Assembly: GCF_049331405.1 (NCBI RefSeq)
Contig: NZ_CP186274.1
Coordinates: 3,782,001-3,846,000, forward strand
Direction: 5' to 3'
Source of the DNA: PoT sp049331405
Lineage (GTDB): Bacteria > Planctomycetota > Planctomycetia > Isosphaerales > Isosphaeraceae
Length of the DNA: 64,000 nt
A program made the translations under genes and the position numbers. Of this stretch, positions 9,602 through 17,416 are shown one piece after another; the stretch's first letter is position 1, and each line of letters opens with the position of its first letter. The notes under the pieces were generated by a model, which did no database searches, was not told the origin of the DNA, and was given only the letters and a program-made list of their open reading frames with translations.

Positions 9602-10000
9602 GAGAGAATCCAGAGGAAGGAGAAATCGTCGGTTGCTTCGCCATTCGGCGTCCAACACCAAAAGTCATGCGTCGCGGCGGAGTATCGTCAAGATTCTACC
9701 ACTCCGGAGCCTGCGCCGCCCCTGTTCGGTCGCCGATGGGATCGAGTTCCGTCCTTTTGCTCGGATTCCGGGTTCACCATCCGCGGTATCGGATTCGCCG
9801 GACGTATTTTCTCGAGGGGAGGCTCGGACGGCCTGAGGATGCACCTTTGTCCGAAAAGTAACGGGGATCGGTGCTTGATTGGCCGTGTGGCCAGGGCTAT
9901 CTTTGATCCTTCCTCAAACCCAGACCAATCGGCTGAGTGGACCCGATCGGTCTCCCACCGAGGTCGTCGACCCGAAAACATGCCTTTCTGGAGGTCCCAC
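9602..10000. other. Divergent intergenic region purM / cytochrome c'
   Basis: A 399-nt region without a credible gene; an open frame crossing it is only the continuation of the antisense of purM. It holds a good plus-strand promoter candidate at 9875-9903 and the GGAGGT ribosome-binding site at 9990-9995. I see no clear minus-strand promoter for purM. Confidence 0.6.
9875..9903 (+). promoter_or_regulatory. Sigma-70-like promoter for the cytochrome c' gene
   Basis: TTGATT (9875-9880), a 17-nt spacer and TATCTT (9898-9903): four of six consensus positions in each box at optimal spacing. The predicted start site near 9910 would leave a leader of about 90 nt before the ATG at 10001. Planctomycete promoter consensus is poorly known, so this is a candidate only. 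Confidence 0.4.
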
Positions 10001-10456
10001 ATGATCCGCAAGTGGATGGTGCTCGCCGTCACGATGGCTTCGGTGAGCGTTCTCGCCGCCGGCCTCTCGTTCGCCGATGACGATGACTCCCCGGTTCACA
10101 AGCTCATGGAGAAGGTCGGCTCCAAGAGCAACGCCATCAAGAAGGCGACCCGCACCGCCCCCGCCTACAAGAAGGCCCAGAAGGACCTCGCCAAGGTGGC
10201 CGACGAGCTGATCGAGCTCGCCAAGGAGTCCAAGAAGCTGGCGAAGGAAGCCGCCGCCAAGGCCAAGGGCGTCAAGGACGGCGAGAAGAAGTGGGAAGAG
10301 CTCAACGACGCCTGGACCAAGAAGCTCGAAGAGTTCGCCGCCACCATCGCCAAGCCGGAGACGGACCAGGCCAAGGCGAAGTCGGCCTGGGGCACCGTCA
10401 ACCAGAGCTGCACCGACTGCCACGAAGTCTTCCGCGTTGAAGACGAGAAGTTCTGA
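10001..10456 (+). CDS. Periplasmic cytochrome c'-like helical protein
   Basis: A 151-residue protein with a signal peptide (MIRKWMVLAVTMASVSVLAA, cleavage near LSFA-DD). The mature part is a Lys/Ala/Glu-rich set of helices ending in a single haem c site, CTDCH, about 13 residues from the C terminus. A C-terminal CxxCH at the end of a four-helix bundle is the signature of the cytochrome c'/cytochrome c-556 family, which binds one covalent haem and has roles in electron transfer or NO/CO binding. The start at 10001 is chosen because GGAGGT lies 5 nt upstream; a second in-frame ATG at 9980 has no such site. The gene stands alone, with a promoter candidate at 9875 and a hairpin just after the stop. 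Its redox partner is not evident here. Confidence 0.85.
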   Translation: MIRKWMVLAVTMASVSVLAAGLSFADDDDSPVHKLMEKVGSKSNAIKKATRTAPAYKKAQKDLAKVADELIELAKESKKLAKEAAAKAKGVKDGEKKWEELNDAWTKKLEEFAATIAKPETDQAKAKSAWGTVNQSCTDCHEVFRVEDEKF

Positions 10457-10493
10457 CCTCGTCCACGTTCCCGATTCCCATCGGTGATACGCC

Positions 10494-10541
10494 AAGAGAC
10501 CCCGAGCGTCACGGTGCCGACCGTCGATGCCGGGGTCTCTT
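10494..10541 (+). terminator. Hairpin terminator after the cytochrome c' gene
   Basis: A perfect 11-bp stem (10494-10504 with 10531-10541), with a second small stem inside the loop (ACGGT 10511-10515 with ACCGT 10520-10524). It lies 38 nt past the cytochrome stop. The following sequence TCGTCTTACG is only mildly T-rich. Confidence 0.6.
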
Positions 10542-10596
10542 CGTCTTACGTCGCGTCAGCCGTCGATCCGCTCAATCCGTTGTCCCGCAGGTTCCC

Positions 10597-11322
10597 ATGC
10601 GCTACCTCGACCTCACCCTGCCCTCCATCGCCGAGAACCTCGCCCTCGACGAGGCCCTCCTCGCCTCCGCCGATGAGTACGATCTCGGCGCGGTCGTCCG
10701 GATCTGGGAGCCGACGAGCCTGGCCGTTGTCCTCGGCGCCTCGGGCCGGATGCTCAAGGACGTGGACGTCGACCGCTGCCGGGACGAGGGGGTCGCGATT
10801 GCTCGGAGGTCGAGCGGCGGGGGGACCGTGCTGGTTGGCCCCGGCACGCTCAACGTGACGGTGGTCCTCCCCATCAAGGCCGAGGCCGGGCTGGGTGCCG
10901 TCGACAAGGCCCAGAAGTACGTGCTCGATCGCCTGGCCGAGCAGTTGCGGGCCCAGGGACCACCCGTCGAGGTTCTAGGCCAGGGGGATCTCACGATCGA
11001 GAGGCGCAAGTTCTCGGGAAGTGCCCAGCGCAGGCTCCGAGACTACTTCCTCGTCCATGCGACCATCCTCTACGCCTTCCCGCTGGACCTTGTCTGGAAG
11101 TACACCCGCGAGCCCGAGCGGCAGCCGGATTACCGCGAGAAGCGATCCCATGAAGACTTCCTGGTCAATCTGGACCTTCCCCGAGAAAAACTCGTCGATG
11201 CCGTCCAACTCGCCTGGCTCGGGGAGGAGCGTCGATCGAGGCCGGTCGAGGTTCCGATGGAACTCGTCAAACGCCTGACCTCCGAGAAATTTTCGGACCC
11301 GGCGTGGGTCGAGCGGTTGTAG
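10597..11322 (+). CDS. Lipoate-protein ligase A family protein
   Basis: A member of the biotin/lipoyl protein ligase fold that attaches lipoate, or transfers octanoate, to lipoyl-domain lysines. The 241-residue translation starts MRYLDLTLPSIAENLALDEALL, the usual N-terminal helix with the LALDEALL motif. It has RRSSGGGTVLVGPGTLNVT (the R-R-x-S-GGG-T/A ligand loop, about residues 69-87) and RRKFSGSAQRRLRDYFLVHATIL, which holds the catalytic-type lysine in K-x-SGSAQ and the histidine strand. It lacks a long C-terminal accessory domain, so it could be LplA-like, LipM-like or an octanoyltransferase. The position 323 nt ahead of sucA-sucB-lpdA and near pdhC supports a role in lipoylating SucB and PdhC. 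That role is inferred from context. Confidence 0.88.
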   Translation: MRYLDLTLPSIAENLALDEALLASADEYDLGAVVRIWEPTSLAVVLGASGRMLKDVDVDRCRDEGVAIARRSSGGGTVLVGPGTLNVTVVLPIKAEAGLGAVDKAQKYVLDRLAEQLRAQGPPVEVLGQGDLTIERRKFSGSAQRRLRDYFLVHATILYAFPLDLVWKYTREPERQPDYREKRSHEDFLVNLDLPREKLVDAVQLAWLGEERRSRPVEVPMELVKRLTSEKFSDPAWVERL

Positions 11323-11645
11323 GAGTTTTGGCGACGATTCTCAATCCGCGGCCGGAATCCGCCGAAAGGAAGACCTATCATCCCGAGCACTTATCGAGCT
11401 TCCCCATCGACTCTTCCAAAAGTTGAGGCGAATTTTTTGCCATCAGCGAATGTCCGCCATCACGTAACGCCTATACTGGAATATCGAGAGGATGGGCCAG
11501 TTCGGGGTTTGGGACGTAGTGTCTTTGAGTTATGCTGGGACCATGCTTGGTCTTGAACGTCAACGCGAGACCCACCATCGTCCTGGGTTTGCCAATACGG
11601 CAAAGGGTCGGGCCATTCGGCCAACCCAACTAGGGATCTTTTCCA
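11323..11645. other. Intergenic region upstream of sucA
   Basis: 323 nt without a credible gene. It contains a promoter candidate at 11509-11536 and an isolated TATACT at 11472 with no matching upstream box. No strong hairpin is seen. Confidence 0.5.
11509..11536 (+). promoter_or_regulatory. Possible sucA operon promoter
   Basis: TTGGGA (11509-11514), a 16-nt spacer and TATGCT (11531-11536), four of six matches in each box. It would leave a leader of about 100 nt before sucA. Chance occurrence cannot be excluded. Confidence 0.3.
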
Positions 11646-14459
11646 ATGAATCGCTCGACGGTCGCGAACCGGTGGAACCTCGAACTCATCGAGGAGAACT
11701 ACCAGCGCTGGCGGACCGACCCCGCCGCGGTCGAAGAGTCCTGGCGGATCTTCTTTGAGGGCTTCGAACTGGGGCAGTCCGGCAATGCAAGTGCCGGCGC
11801 CGCGTCCCAGAGCGACGACGAGCACGACGTCGCCAAGGCCCAAGCTGCCGTGACTCGTTTGATTGACGGCTATCGCGAAATCGGCCACTACCTGGCCGAC
11901 CTCGATCCTCTCAAGCTCAATCCCCCCCGCGACTCGCACGAGTTGCTCGAGCCCGCCGCCTTCGGCCTCTCCGAAGCCGACCTGGACCGCGAGTACTACA
12001 CGAAGCTCACCGACCCGCCCCGCGCGACGTTGAGGTCCCTCATCGCCATCCTGCGAGAGACCTACTGCCGCAAGATCGGCGTCGAGTTCATGCACATCCG
12101 GAACATCGAGATCCGGAAGTGGCTGCAGGAACGGATGGAGCCGCTCCGCAACCGGCCGAACTTCGACATCCGCAAGAAGCGCCGGATTATCCTGAAGCTC
12201 AACGCGGCGGAACTCTTCGAGACGTTCCTCCACAGTCACTACGTCGGCCAGAAGCGGTTCTCCCTCGAAGGCGGGGAGATGCTGATCCCCCTGCTCGACG
12301 CGATCATCGAGCGCTCCGCCGAGTTCGGGGTCCGCGAGATCGTCATGGGGATGCCCCACCGCGGCCGCCTGAACGTCCTGGCGAACATCCTCAACAAGCC
12401 TTATGGGATGATCTTCGGCGAGTTCGAGGGCAATATGCCCGAGACCGTCGGGGGCGACGGCGACGTCAAGTACCACCTGGGCTTCTCGGCCGACTACGAG
12501 GCCTCCGAGAAGCACAGCATCCATCTCTCGCTCACGCCGAACCCCAGCCACCTCGAGGCGGTCAACCCCGTCGTCGAAGGCCGGATGCGGGCCAAGCAAC
12601 GCCGGTTCAAGGATCGCGACCGCAAGCTCGGCATCCCGATCCTGATCCATGGCGACGCCGCGTTCGCCGGCCAGGGGCTGGTGGCCGAGACCTTGAACCT
12701 CTCGCAGTTGCCCGGCTATCGGACCGGCGGCACAATCCATATCGTCGTCAACAACCAGATCGGCTTCACGACGGCCCCGAGCGAGAGCCGCTCGACCCGG
12801 TACTGCACCGACGTCGCGAAGATGATCGAGGTGCCGATCTTCCACGTCAACGGCGAGGACCCCGAGGCCGTCGTCTACGTGGCCGAGCTGGCGACCGACT
12901 TCCGCGAGACGTTCGGCCAGGACGTCGTCATCGACATGGTCTGCTACCGCCGCCACGGCCACAACGAAGGGGACGAGCCGGCGTTCACTCAGCCGTTGAT
13001 GTACAGCAAGATCCGCGACCGCATGACCATCCGCGAGATCTACACCGAGCATCTCGTGATGGCCGGCGAGCTCTCGACGGACGAGGTCGAGACGATCGCC
13101 GAGACCTTCCGCGATAAGATGGAGGAGGTCTACAAGGAAGTCCACGAGGAGCAGAAGTCCGTCAAGACGAACCAGAAACGGCTGGGCGCCCACTGGACGG
13201 GCCTGACCTCGCAGTACTCCTTCGAGCCCGTCGAGACCGCGATCCCTTACGACACCTTGCGGAGCATGACTGAGTCGCTCGCGTCGGTGCCCTCGGATTT
13301 CGCGATCAATCCCAAGATCGAGCGGCTCCTTGCCACTCGGATCAAGACGATGGAGGCCAAGGGGGGCGTCGACTGGGCCTTCGCCGAGACCCTCGCGTTC
13401 GGGACTTTGCTGGCCGAGAAGACCCCGGTCCGCCTCAGCGGTCAGGACAGCCGCCGCGGGACGTTCAGCCAGCGACACGCCGTCCTCGTCGACGGCCGCA
13501 CGGGCGAACGTTACGTACCGCTGAACCACATCAGCCCCGAGCAGGCCGAGATCTGCGTCTACGACAGCTTGCTGTCGGAGGCGGCCGTGCTCGGCTTCGA
13601 CTATGGCTACTCGCTGGATGAGCCTCATATGCTCATCCTCTGGGAGGCCCAGTTCGGCGACTTCGCCAACGGCGCCCAGGTCATCATCGACCAGTTCATC
13701 GCCTCGGCCGAGTCCAAGTGGGATCGGTCCAGCGGCCTGGTCATGTTGTTGCCGCACGGCTACGAGGGGCAAGGGCCCGAGCACTCGAGCGCGAGGCTCG
13801 AGCGGTTCCTCCAGCTTTGTGCCGAGGACAACATCCAGGTCGTGACCCCCTCGACCCCCGCGCAGTATTTCCACCTCCTCCGGAGGCAGATGCGTCGGGA
13901 CTTCCGCAAGCCCTTGATCGTGATGACGCCGAAGAGCATGCTCCGCAACAAGGCGGCGGTCTCTCCGGTCGACCAGTTCGTCACGGGCAGGTTCCAGGAA
14001 GTCATCGACGACCCGGTCGATGTCGATCGCGTCCGCCGGGTGGTCGTCTGCGGCGGCAAGGTCTACTACGACCTGATCGCCAAGCGCGAGGCCGCCGGCA
14101 AGACCCGAGAGGTCGCCATCGTCCGCCTCGAACAGCTCTATCCCTGGCCTGCCGACGCACTCAAGGCCGCCTTCTCGCGCTACCGCAATGCTCGCGAGTG
14201 GGTCTGGGTCCAGGAGGAGTCGCAGAACATGGGGGCCTGGACGTTCGTCAGCCCTCGCCTCCAGGAGTTGATGGGCTTCCCATTCCAGTACGTGGGCCGA
14301 GACGCCAGCGCCAGCCCGGCGACCGGCTCGCATGAGGTCCATGACAGGGAGCAGGAGGAGTTGGTGGATGCCGCCATCGGCGCGGCGATCCCCCACCTCG
14401 TCTCCGCCCACCACGTTCACCCGGCCGTGTCCCTGGCCGTGAAGCAAGGAGTTCGTTGA
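11646..14459 (+). CDS. sucA: 2-oxoglutarate dehydrogenase E1 component
   Basis: Thiamine-diphosphate-dependent decarboxylation of 2-oxoglutarate and reductive succinylation of the E2 lipoyl group, in the TCA cycle. The 937-residue length is normal for the family. The N terminus has the NLELIEENYQRWRTDP helix expected for E2 binding. Then come GMPHRGRLNVLANILNKP near residue 235, NPSHLEAVNPVVEGR near 300, the ThDP motif HGDAAFAGQG running to NNQIGFTT (about 333-378) and RRHGHNEGDEPAFTQPLMY near 435. The C-terminal half has the transketolase-like pyrimidine region (for example GYEGQGPEHSSARLERFLQL). It starts the sucA-sucB-lpdA operon. Its TGA (14457-14459) is 2 nt before the ATG of sucB, implying translational coupling. 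Confidence 0.97.
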   Translation: MNRSTVANRWNLELIEENYQRWRTDPAAVEESWRIFFEGFELGQSGNASAGAASQSDDEHDVAKAQAAVTRLIDGYREIGHYLADLDPLKLNPPRDSHELLEPAAFGLSEADLDREYYTKLTDPPRATLRSLIAILRETYCRKIGVEFMHIRNIEIRKWLQERMEPLRNRPNFDIRKKRRIILKLNAAELFETFLHSHYVGQKRFSLEGGEMLIPLLDAIIERSAEFGVREIVMGMPHRGRLNVLANILNKPYGMIFGEFEGNMPETVGGDGDVKYHLGFSADYEASEKHSIHLSLTPNPSHLEAVNPVVEGRMRAKQRRFKDRDRKLGIPILIHGDAAFAGQGLVAETLNLSQLPGYRTGGTIHIVVNNQIGFTTAPSESRSTRYCTDVAKMIEVPIFHVNGEDPEAVVYVAELATDFRETFGQDVVIDMVCYRRHGHNEGDEPAFTQPLMYSKIRDRMTIREIYTEHLVMAGELSTDEVETIAETFRDKMEEVYKEVHEEQKSVKTNQKRLGAHWTGLTSQYSFEPVETAIPYDTLRSMTESLASVPSDFAINPKIERLLATRIKTMEAKGGVDWAFAETLAFGTLLAEKTPVRLSGQDSRRGTFSQRHAVLVDGRTGERYVPLNHISPEQAEICVYDSLLSEAAVLGFDYGYSLDEPHMLILWEAQFGDFANGAQVIIDQFIASAESKWDRSSGLVMLLPHGYEGQGPEHSSARLERFLQLCAEDNIQVVTPSTPAQYFHLLRRQMRRDFRKPLIVMTPKSMLRNKAAVSPVDQFVTGRFQEVIDDPVDVDRVRRVVVCGGKVYYDLIAKREAAGKTREVAIVRLEQLYPWPADALKAAFSRYRNAREWVWVQEESQNMGAWTFVSPRLQELMGFPFQYVGRDASASPATGSHEVHDREQEELVDAAIGAAIPHLVSAHHVHPAVSLAVKQGVR

Positions 14460-14461
14460 TC

Positions 14462-15751
14462 ATGCCCGCGGTGGCCATCACGGTTCCCGGAGTCGGCGAG
14501 TCGATCTCCGAAGGTATCCTGTCGCGTTGGCTCAAGCCCGATGGCTCGCTCGTCAAGTCGGGCGAGCCCATCTTCGAGCTCGAGACCGACAAGACCAATA
14601 ACGTCGTCACCGCGACCGCAACCGGCGTGTTGAAGGTGAGCGTGGCCGAGGGCGAGACCGTCGAGATCGGTGCGACGGTCGGCTCCATCGACCCCGACGC
14701 CCAACCCTCGGCGGGTTCGACGGCACCCGCCGCGGCCTCGGCCAAGGCGTCCTCGACCGATTCGTCGGCCAAGGCCTCCCCTGCCCCTGCCCTGGCGGCG
14801 ACCTCGAGCCCCGGCACGAACGGCGGCGTCGGCGCGGGGCTCGCCCCCTCCGTGCGTCGGATCGTGGCGGAAGAGAACGTCGATCCCAGCCAGGTCGAAG
14901 GGACCGGGCGTGGCGGGCGGATCACCAAGGGGGATGTCGTCGCACACCTGGCGTCGCCCAAGGGCGCCCCCGCCGCAGCCCCTGCGCCCGCCGCCCCAAC
15001 GACGGCCCCGGCTCCTGCCGCCTCTGCCCCGGCTCCGTCGTCGTCCGCACGTCCTCGCGAAACCCGGCAGCGGATGAGCGGAATCCGACAGAAGATCGCC
15101 CAGCGCCTGGTGGAAGTCCAGCACACGGCGGCGATCCTCACGACGTTCAACGAAGCCGACATGTCGAAGATCATGGATCTTCGGGCCAAGTACAAGGACA
15201 CGTTCAAGACCAAGCACGGCGTGCCGCTCGGCTTCATGTCGTTCTTCGTCAAGGCGACCATCGAGGCCCTCAAGGCCTTCCCGGCCGTGAACGGTCGGGT
15301 CGATGGCACCGACCTCGTCCTGAACAACGTCTACGACATCGGGGTCGCCGTCAGCACCGAGCGCGGCCTGATGGTCCCGGTCATCCGCGACGCCGACAAG
15401 CTCAGCTTCGCGGGGATCGAGAAGGCCATCGGCGCCTATGCGGTGAAGGCCCGCGAGGGGACGATCTCGGTCGGCGACCTCCAGGGCGGGACGTTCACCA
15501 TCACCAATGGCGGCGTCTTCGGCTCGTTGCTCTCGACCCCCATCCTCAACCCGCCCCAGAGCGGTATCCTGGGGATGCACACGATCCAGAAGCGGCCGGT
15601 GGCCGTAGAAGATCAGGTGGTCATCCGTCCCATGATGTACCTGGCCCTCTCTTACGACCATCGCATCGTCGACGGCCGCGAGGCGGTCAGCTTCCTGGTC
15701 CGGATCAAGGAGTCGTTGGAGAGCCCCGAGCGCCTGATGCTCGAGATCTGA
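14462..15751 (+). CDS. sucB: Dihydrolipoyllysine-residue succinyltransferase (E2 of ODH)
   Basis: Transfers the succinyl group from lipoamide to CoA and forms the core of the 2-oxoglutarate dehydrogenase complex. Domains in order over 429 residues: one lipoyl domain (1-80) with ELETDKTNNVV carrying the lipoylated lysine, an Ala/Pro/Ser-rich linker, a peripheral-subunit-binding domain (LAPSVRRIVAEENVDPSQV, about 124-160), another Ala/Pro linker, and the catalytic domain ending in LSYDHRIVDGREAVSFL with the active-site His near residue 398. ATG 14462 is preferred over an in-frame TTG at 14456 because AAGGAG at 14446-14451 is 10 nt upstream of the ATG. A strong hairpin separates it from lpdA. 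Confidence 0.95.
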   Translation: MPAVAITVPGVGESISEGILSRWLKPDGSLVKSGEPIFELETDKTNNVVTATATGVLKVSVAEGETVEIGATVGSIDPDAQPSAGSTAPAAASAKASSTDSSAKASPAPALAATSSPGTNGGVGAGLAPSVRRIVAEENVDPSQVEGTGRGGRITKGDVVAHLASPKGAPAAAPAPAAPTTAPAPAASAPAPSSSARPRETRQRMSGIRQKIAQRLVEVQHTAAILTTFNEADMSKIMDLRAKYKDTFKTKHGVPLGFMSFFVKATIEALKAFPAVNGRVDGTDLVLNNVYDIGVAVSTERGLMVPVIRDADKLSFAGIEKAIGAYAVKAREGTISVGDLQGGTFTITNGGVFGSLLSTPILNPPQSGILGMHTIQKRPVAVEDQVVIRPMMYLALSYDHRIVDGREAVSFLVRIKESLESPERLMLEI

Positions 15752-15786
15752 TCGACGCAACGCCAACGACCGGCTATCTCAAAGCC

Positions 15787-15830
15787 CGAAGGACACAAAG
15801 TTTTAGCCTTTGGCGACTTTGTGTCCTTCG
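15787..15830. repeat. 15-bp perfect inverted repeat between sucB and lpdA
   Basis: Arms 15787-15801 and 15816-15830 are exactly complementary over 15 bp; the 14-nt loop contains a further GCC/GGC mini-stem. It lies 35 nt past the sucB stop and 37 nt before the lpdA start, inside an apparent operon. The right arm also lies exactly between TTGGCG (15810-15815) and TATTAA (15833-15838), a 17-nt-spaced promoter-like pair. It could be an attenuator, an mRNA-stabilising hairpin, or a short dispersed palindrome. There is no T-run directly after the stem. Confidence 0.8.
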
Positions 15831-15867
15831 TGTATTAATATTGACAACTTCTTGAGGATGGTCGTCC

Positions 15868-17289
15868 ATGTCTTCAGGGTCGAATCGGTACGACTTGATC
15901 GTCATCGGTGCTGGTCCGGGCGGCTACGTCGCCGCGATCCGGGCGGCACAGCTCGGCATGAAGGTCGCCTGCATCGAGAAGCGTTCCACGCTCGGCGGGA
16001 CCTGCCTCAACATCGGCTGCATCCCCAGCAAGGCCCTCCTCGACTCGAGCGAGTTGTATCACCTCGCCAAGGAGCGGTTCGGCAAGCACGGGATCAAGGT
16101 GGGGGGCGGGGTCTCGATCGACGTCCCGACGATGCTGGCCCGCAAAGACGAGGTGGTCAAGAGCCTCACCAGCGGCGTCCGCGGGCTCTTCAAGAAGAAC
16201 AAGGTCGAGCCGATCTTCGGCACGGCCCGAGTCGCCTCGCCCAACACGGTCGTGGTCCGCAACCCGAACGACGATGGGCAGACCACCTACGAGGCGAACC
16301 ACATCCTGCTGGCCACCGGCAGCTCGCCGGTGAACCTGCCGTTCATGCCGTTCGACGGCAAGCGGATCGTCAGCTCGACCGAGGCCCTCGAATTCCCGAG
16401 CGTGCCCGAGCACCTCGTGGTCGTCGGCGGCGGCTACATCGGCCTCGAACTGGGCTCGGTCTGGCTCCGCCTCGGTGCCAAGGTCACGGTGATCGAGTTC
16501 CTGCCTCGGATCGTCCCCCTGGCCGACCTCGAAGTTGGCACCTTGCTCCACAAGAGCCTGATCAAGCAAGGTTTCGAGTTCCAGCTCGAGACCAAGGTGA
16601 CGGGCGCGAAGGTCGGCGACAAGGGCGTGACGGTCCAGGCCGAGACCAAGGATGGCAAGGCGCTCTCGTTCGACTGCGAGCGAGTCCTCGTCGCTGTCGG
16701 CCGCCGTCCTTATACGGATGGCCTGGGACTTGCCGAGGTTGGGGTGAACGTCGATCCCAAGTCCGGCAAGGTGGCGGTCGATGGTCATTATCGGACCAAT
16801 GTCCCGACAATCTCGGCCATCGGCGACCTCATCGACGGCCCCATGCTCGCCCACAAGGCCGAGGATGAGGGTGTGGCTTTTGCGGAACTCCTGGCCAATA
16901 AGGCAGGACACGTCGATTACAATACGATCCCGAGCGTGATCTATACCTGGCCCGAGATGGCGAGCGTGGGGATCACCGAGGAGCAGGCCAAGGAACGCAA
17001 TCTCGACTATCGCGTGGGTAAGGTGCCTTTCATGGCCAATGGCCGTGCCAAGGCCATGGACGAGACCGAAGGGATCGTGAAGATCCTGGCGGACGCGAAG
17101 ACGGACAAGGTGCTGGGGGTCCACATCATCGGCCCTCGCGCCTCCGACCTGATCGCCGAGGCCGTCACGACCATGGAATTCTCCGGCAGTTCCGAGGACA
17201 TCGCCAGGATCTGCCACGCCCACCCGACGCTCTCCGAGACCGTCCGGGAAGCGGCCCTCGCCGTCGATAAGCGAACCATCAACTTCTGA
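15868..17289 (+). CDS. lpdA: Dihydrolipoyl dehydrogenase (E3), first copy
   Basis: FAD flavoenzyme that reoxidises dihydrolipoamide and passes electrons to NAD+, serving the 2-oxoglutarate dehydrogenase complex. Over 473 residues it has the FAD-binding start LIVIGAGPGGYVAAIRAAQLG, the redox disulfide in GGTCLNIGCIPSKALL (Cys near 46 and 51), the NAD-binding VVVGGGYIGLELGSVWLRLG near 185, a second FAD motif in TISAIGDLIDGPMLAHKAEDEG, and the C-terminal active-site HAHPTLSETVREA. Length is typical. It is the last gene of sucA-sucB-lpdA, 116 nt after sucB. A second E3 gene lies at 19593-20978; the two differ clearly around the redox centre (NIGCIPSKALL here, NWGCIPTKALL there). Confidence 0.95.
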   Translation: MSSGSNRYDLIVIGAGPGGYVAAIRAAQLGMKVACIEKRSTLGGTCLNIGCIPSKALLDSSELYHLAKERFGKHGIKVGGGVSIDVPTMLARKDEVVKSLTSGVRGLFKKNKVEPIFGTARVASPNTVVVRNPNDDGQTTYEANHILLATGSSPVNLPFMPFDGKRIVSSTEALEFPSVPEHLVVVGGGYIGLELGSVWLRLGAKVTVIEFLPRIVPLADLEVGTLLHKSLIKQGFEFQLETKVTGAKVGDKGVTVQAETKDGKALSFDCERVLVAVGRRPYTDGLGLAEVGVNVDPKSGKVAVDGHYRTNVPTISAIGDLIDGPMLAHKAEDEGVAFAELLANKAGHVDYNTIPSVIYTWPEMASVGITEEQAKERNLDYRVGKVPFMANGRAKAMDETEGIVKILADAKTDKVLGVHIIGPRASDLIAEAVTTMEFSGSSEDIARICHAHPTLSETVREAALAVDKRTINF

Positions 17290-17416
17290 CCAGTCCCGAG
17301 ACGTGGTCGGAAAGGTTGCCCTCGACACCGGAATGATTCGAAACGCATTACGCCTCCAGCGATTTTGCAACGAATAGGGAAACACGATTCCCGTCCGGCG
17401 TCGAGGACCCCTGGTT

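Noticed and set aside
8624..10456. A 610-residue fusion ending in the cytochrome c'-like protein
   Set aside because: The upstream 450 codons are antisense to purM; GGAGGT and a signal peptide place the real start at 10001.
11472..11477. TATACT as -10 box for sucA
   Set aside because: No acceptable -35 box at 16-18 nt upstream.
11460..14447. 995-codon open frame on the minus strand
   Set aside because: Complementary to sucA throughout; long antisense frames are common in high-GC genes, and its translation has no family motif.
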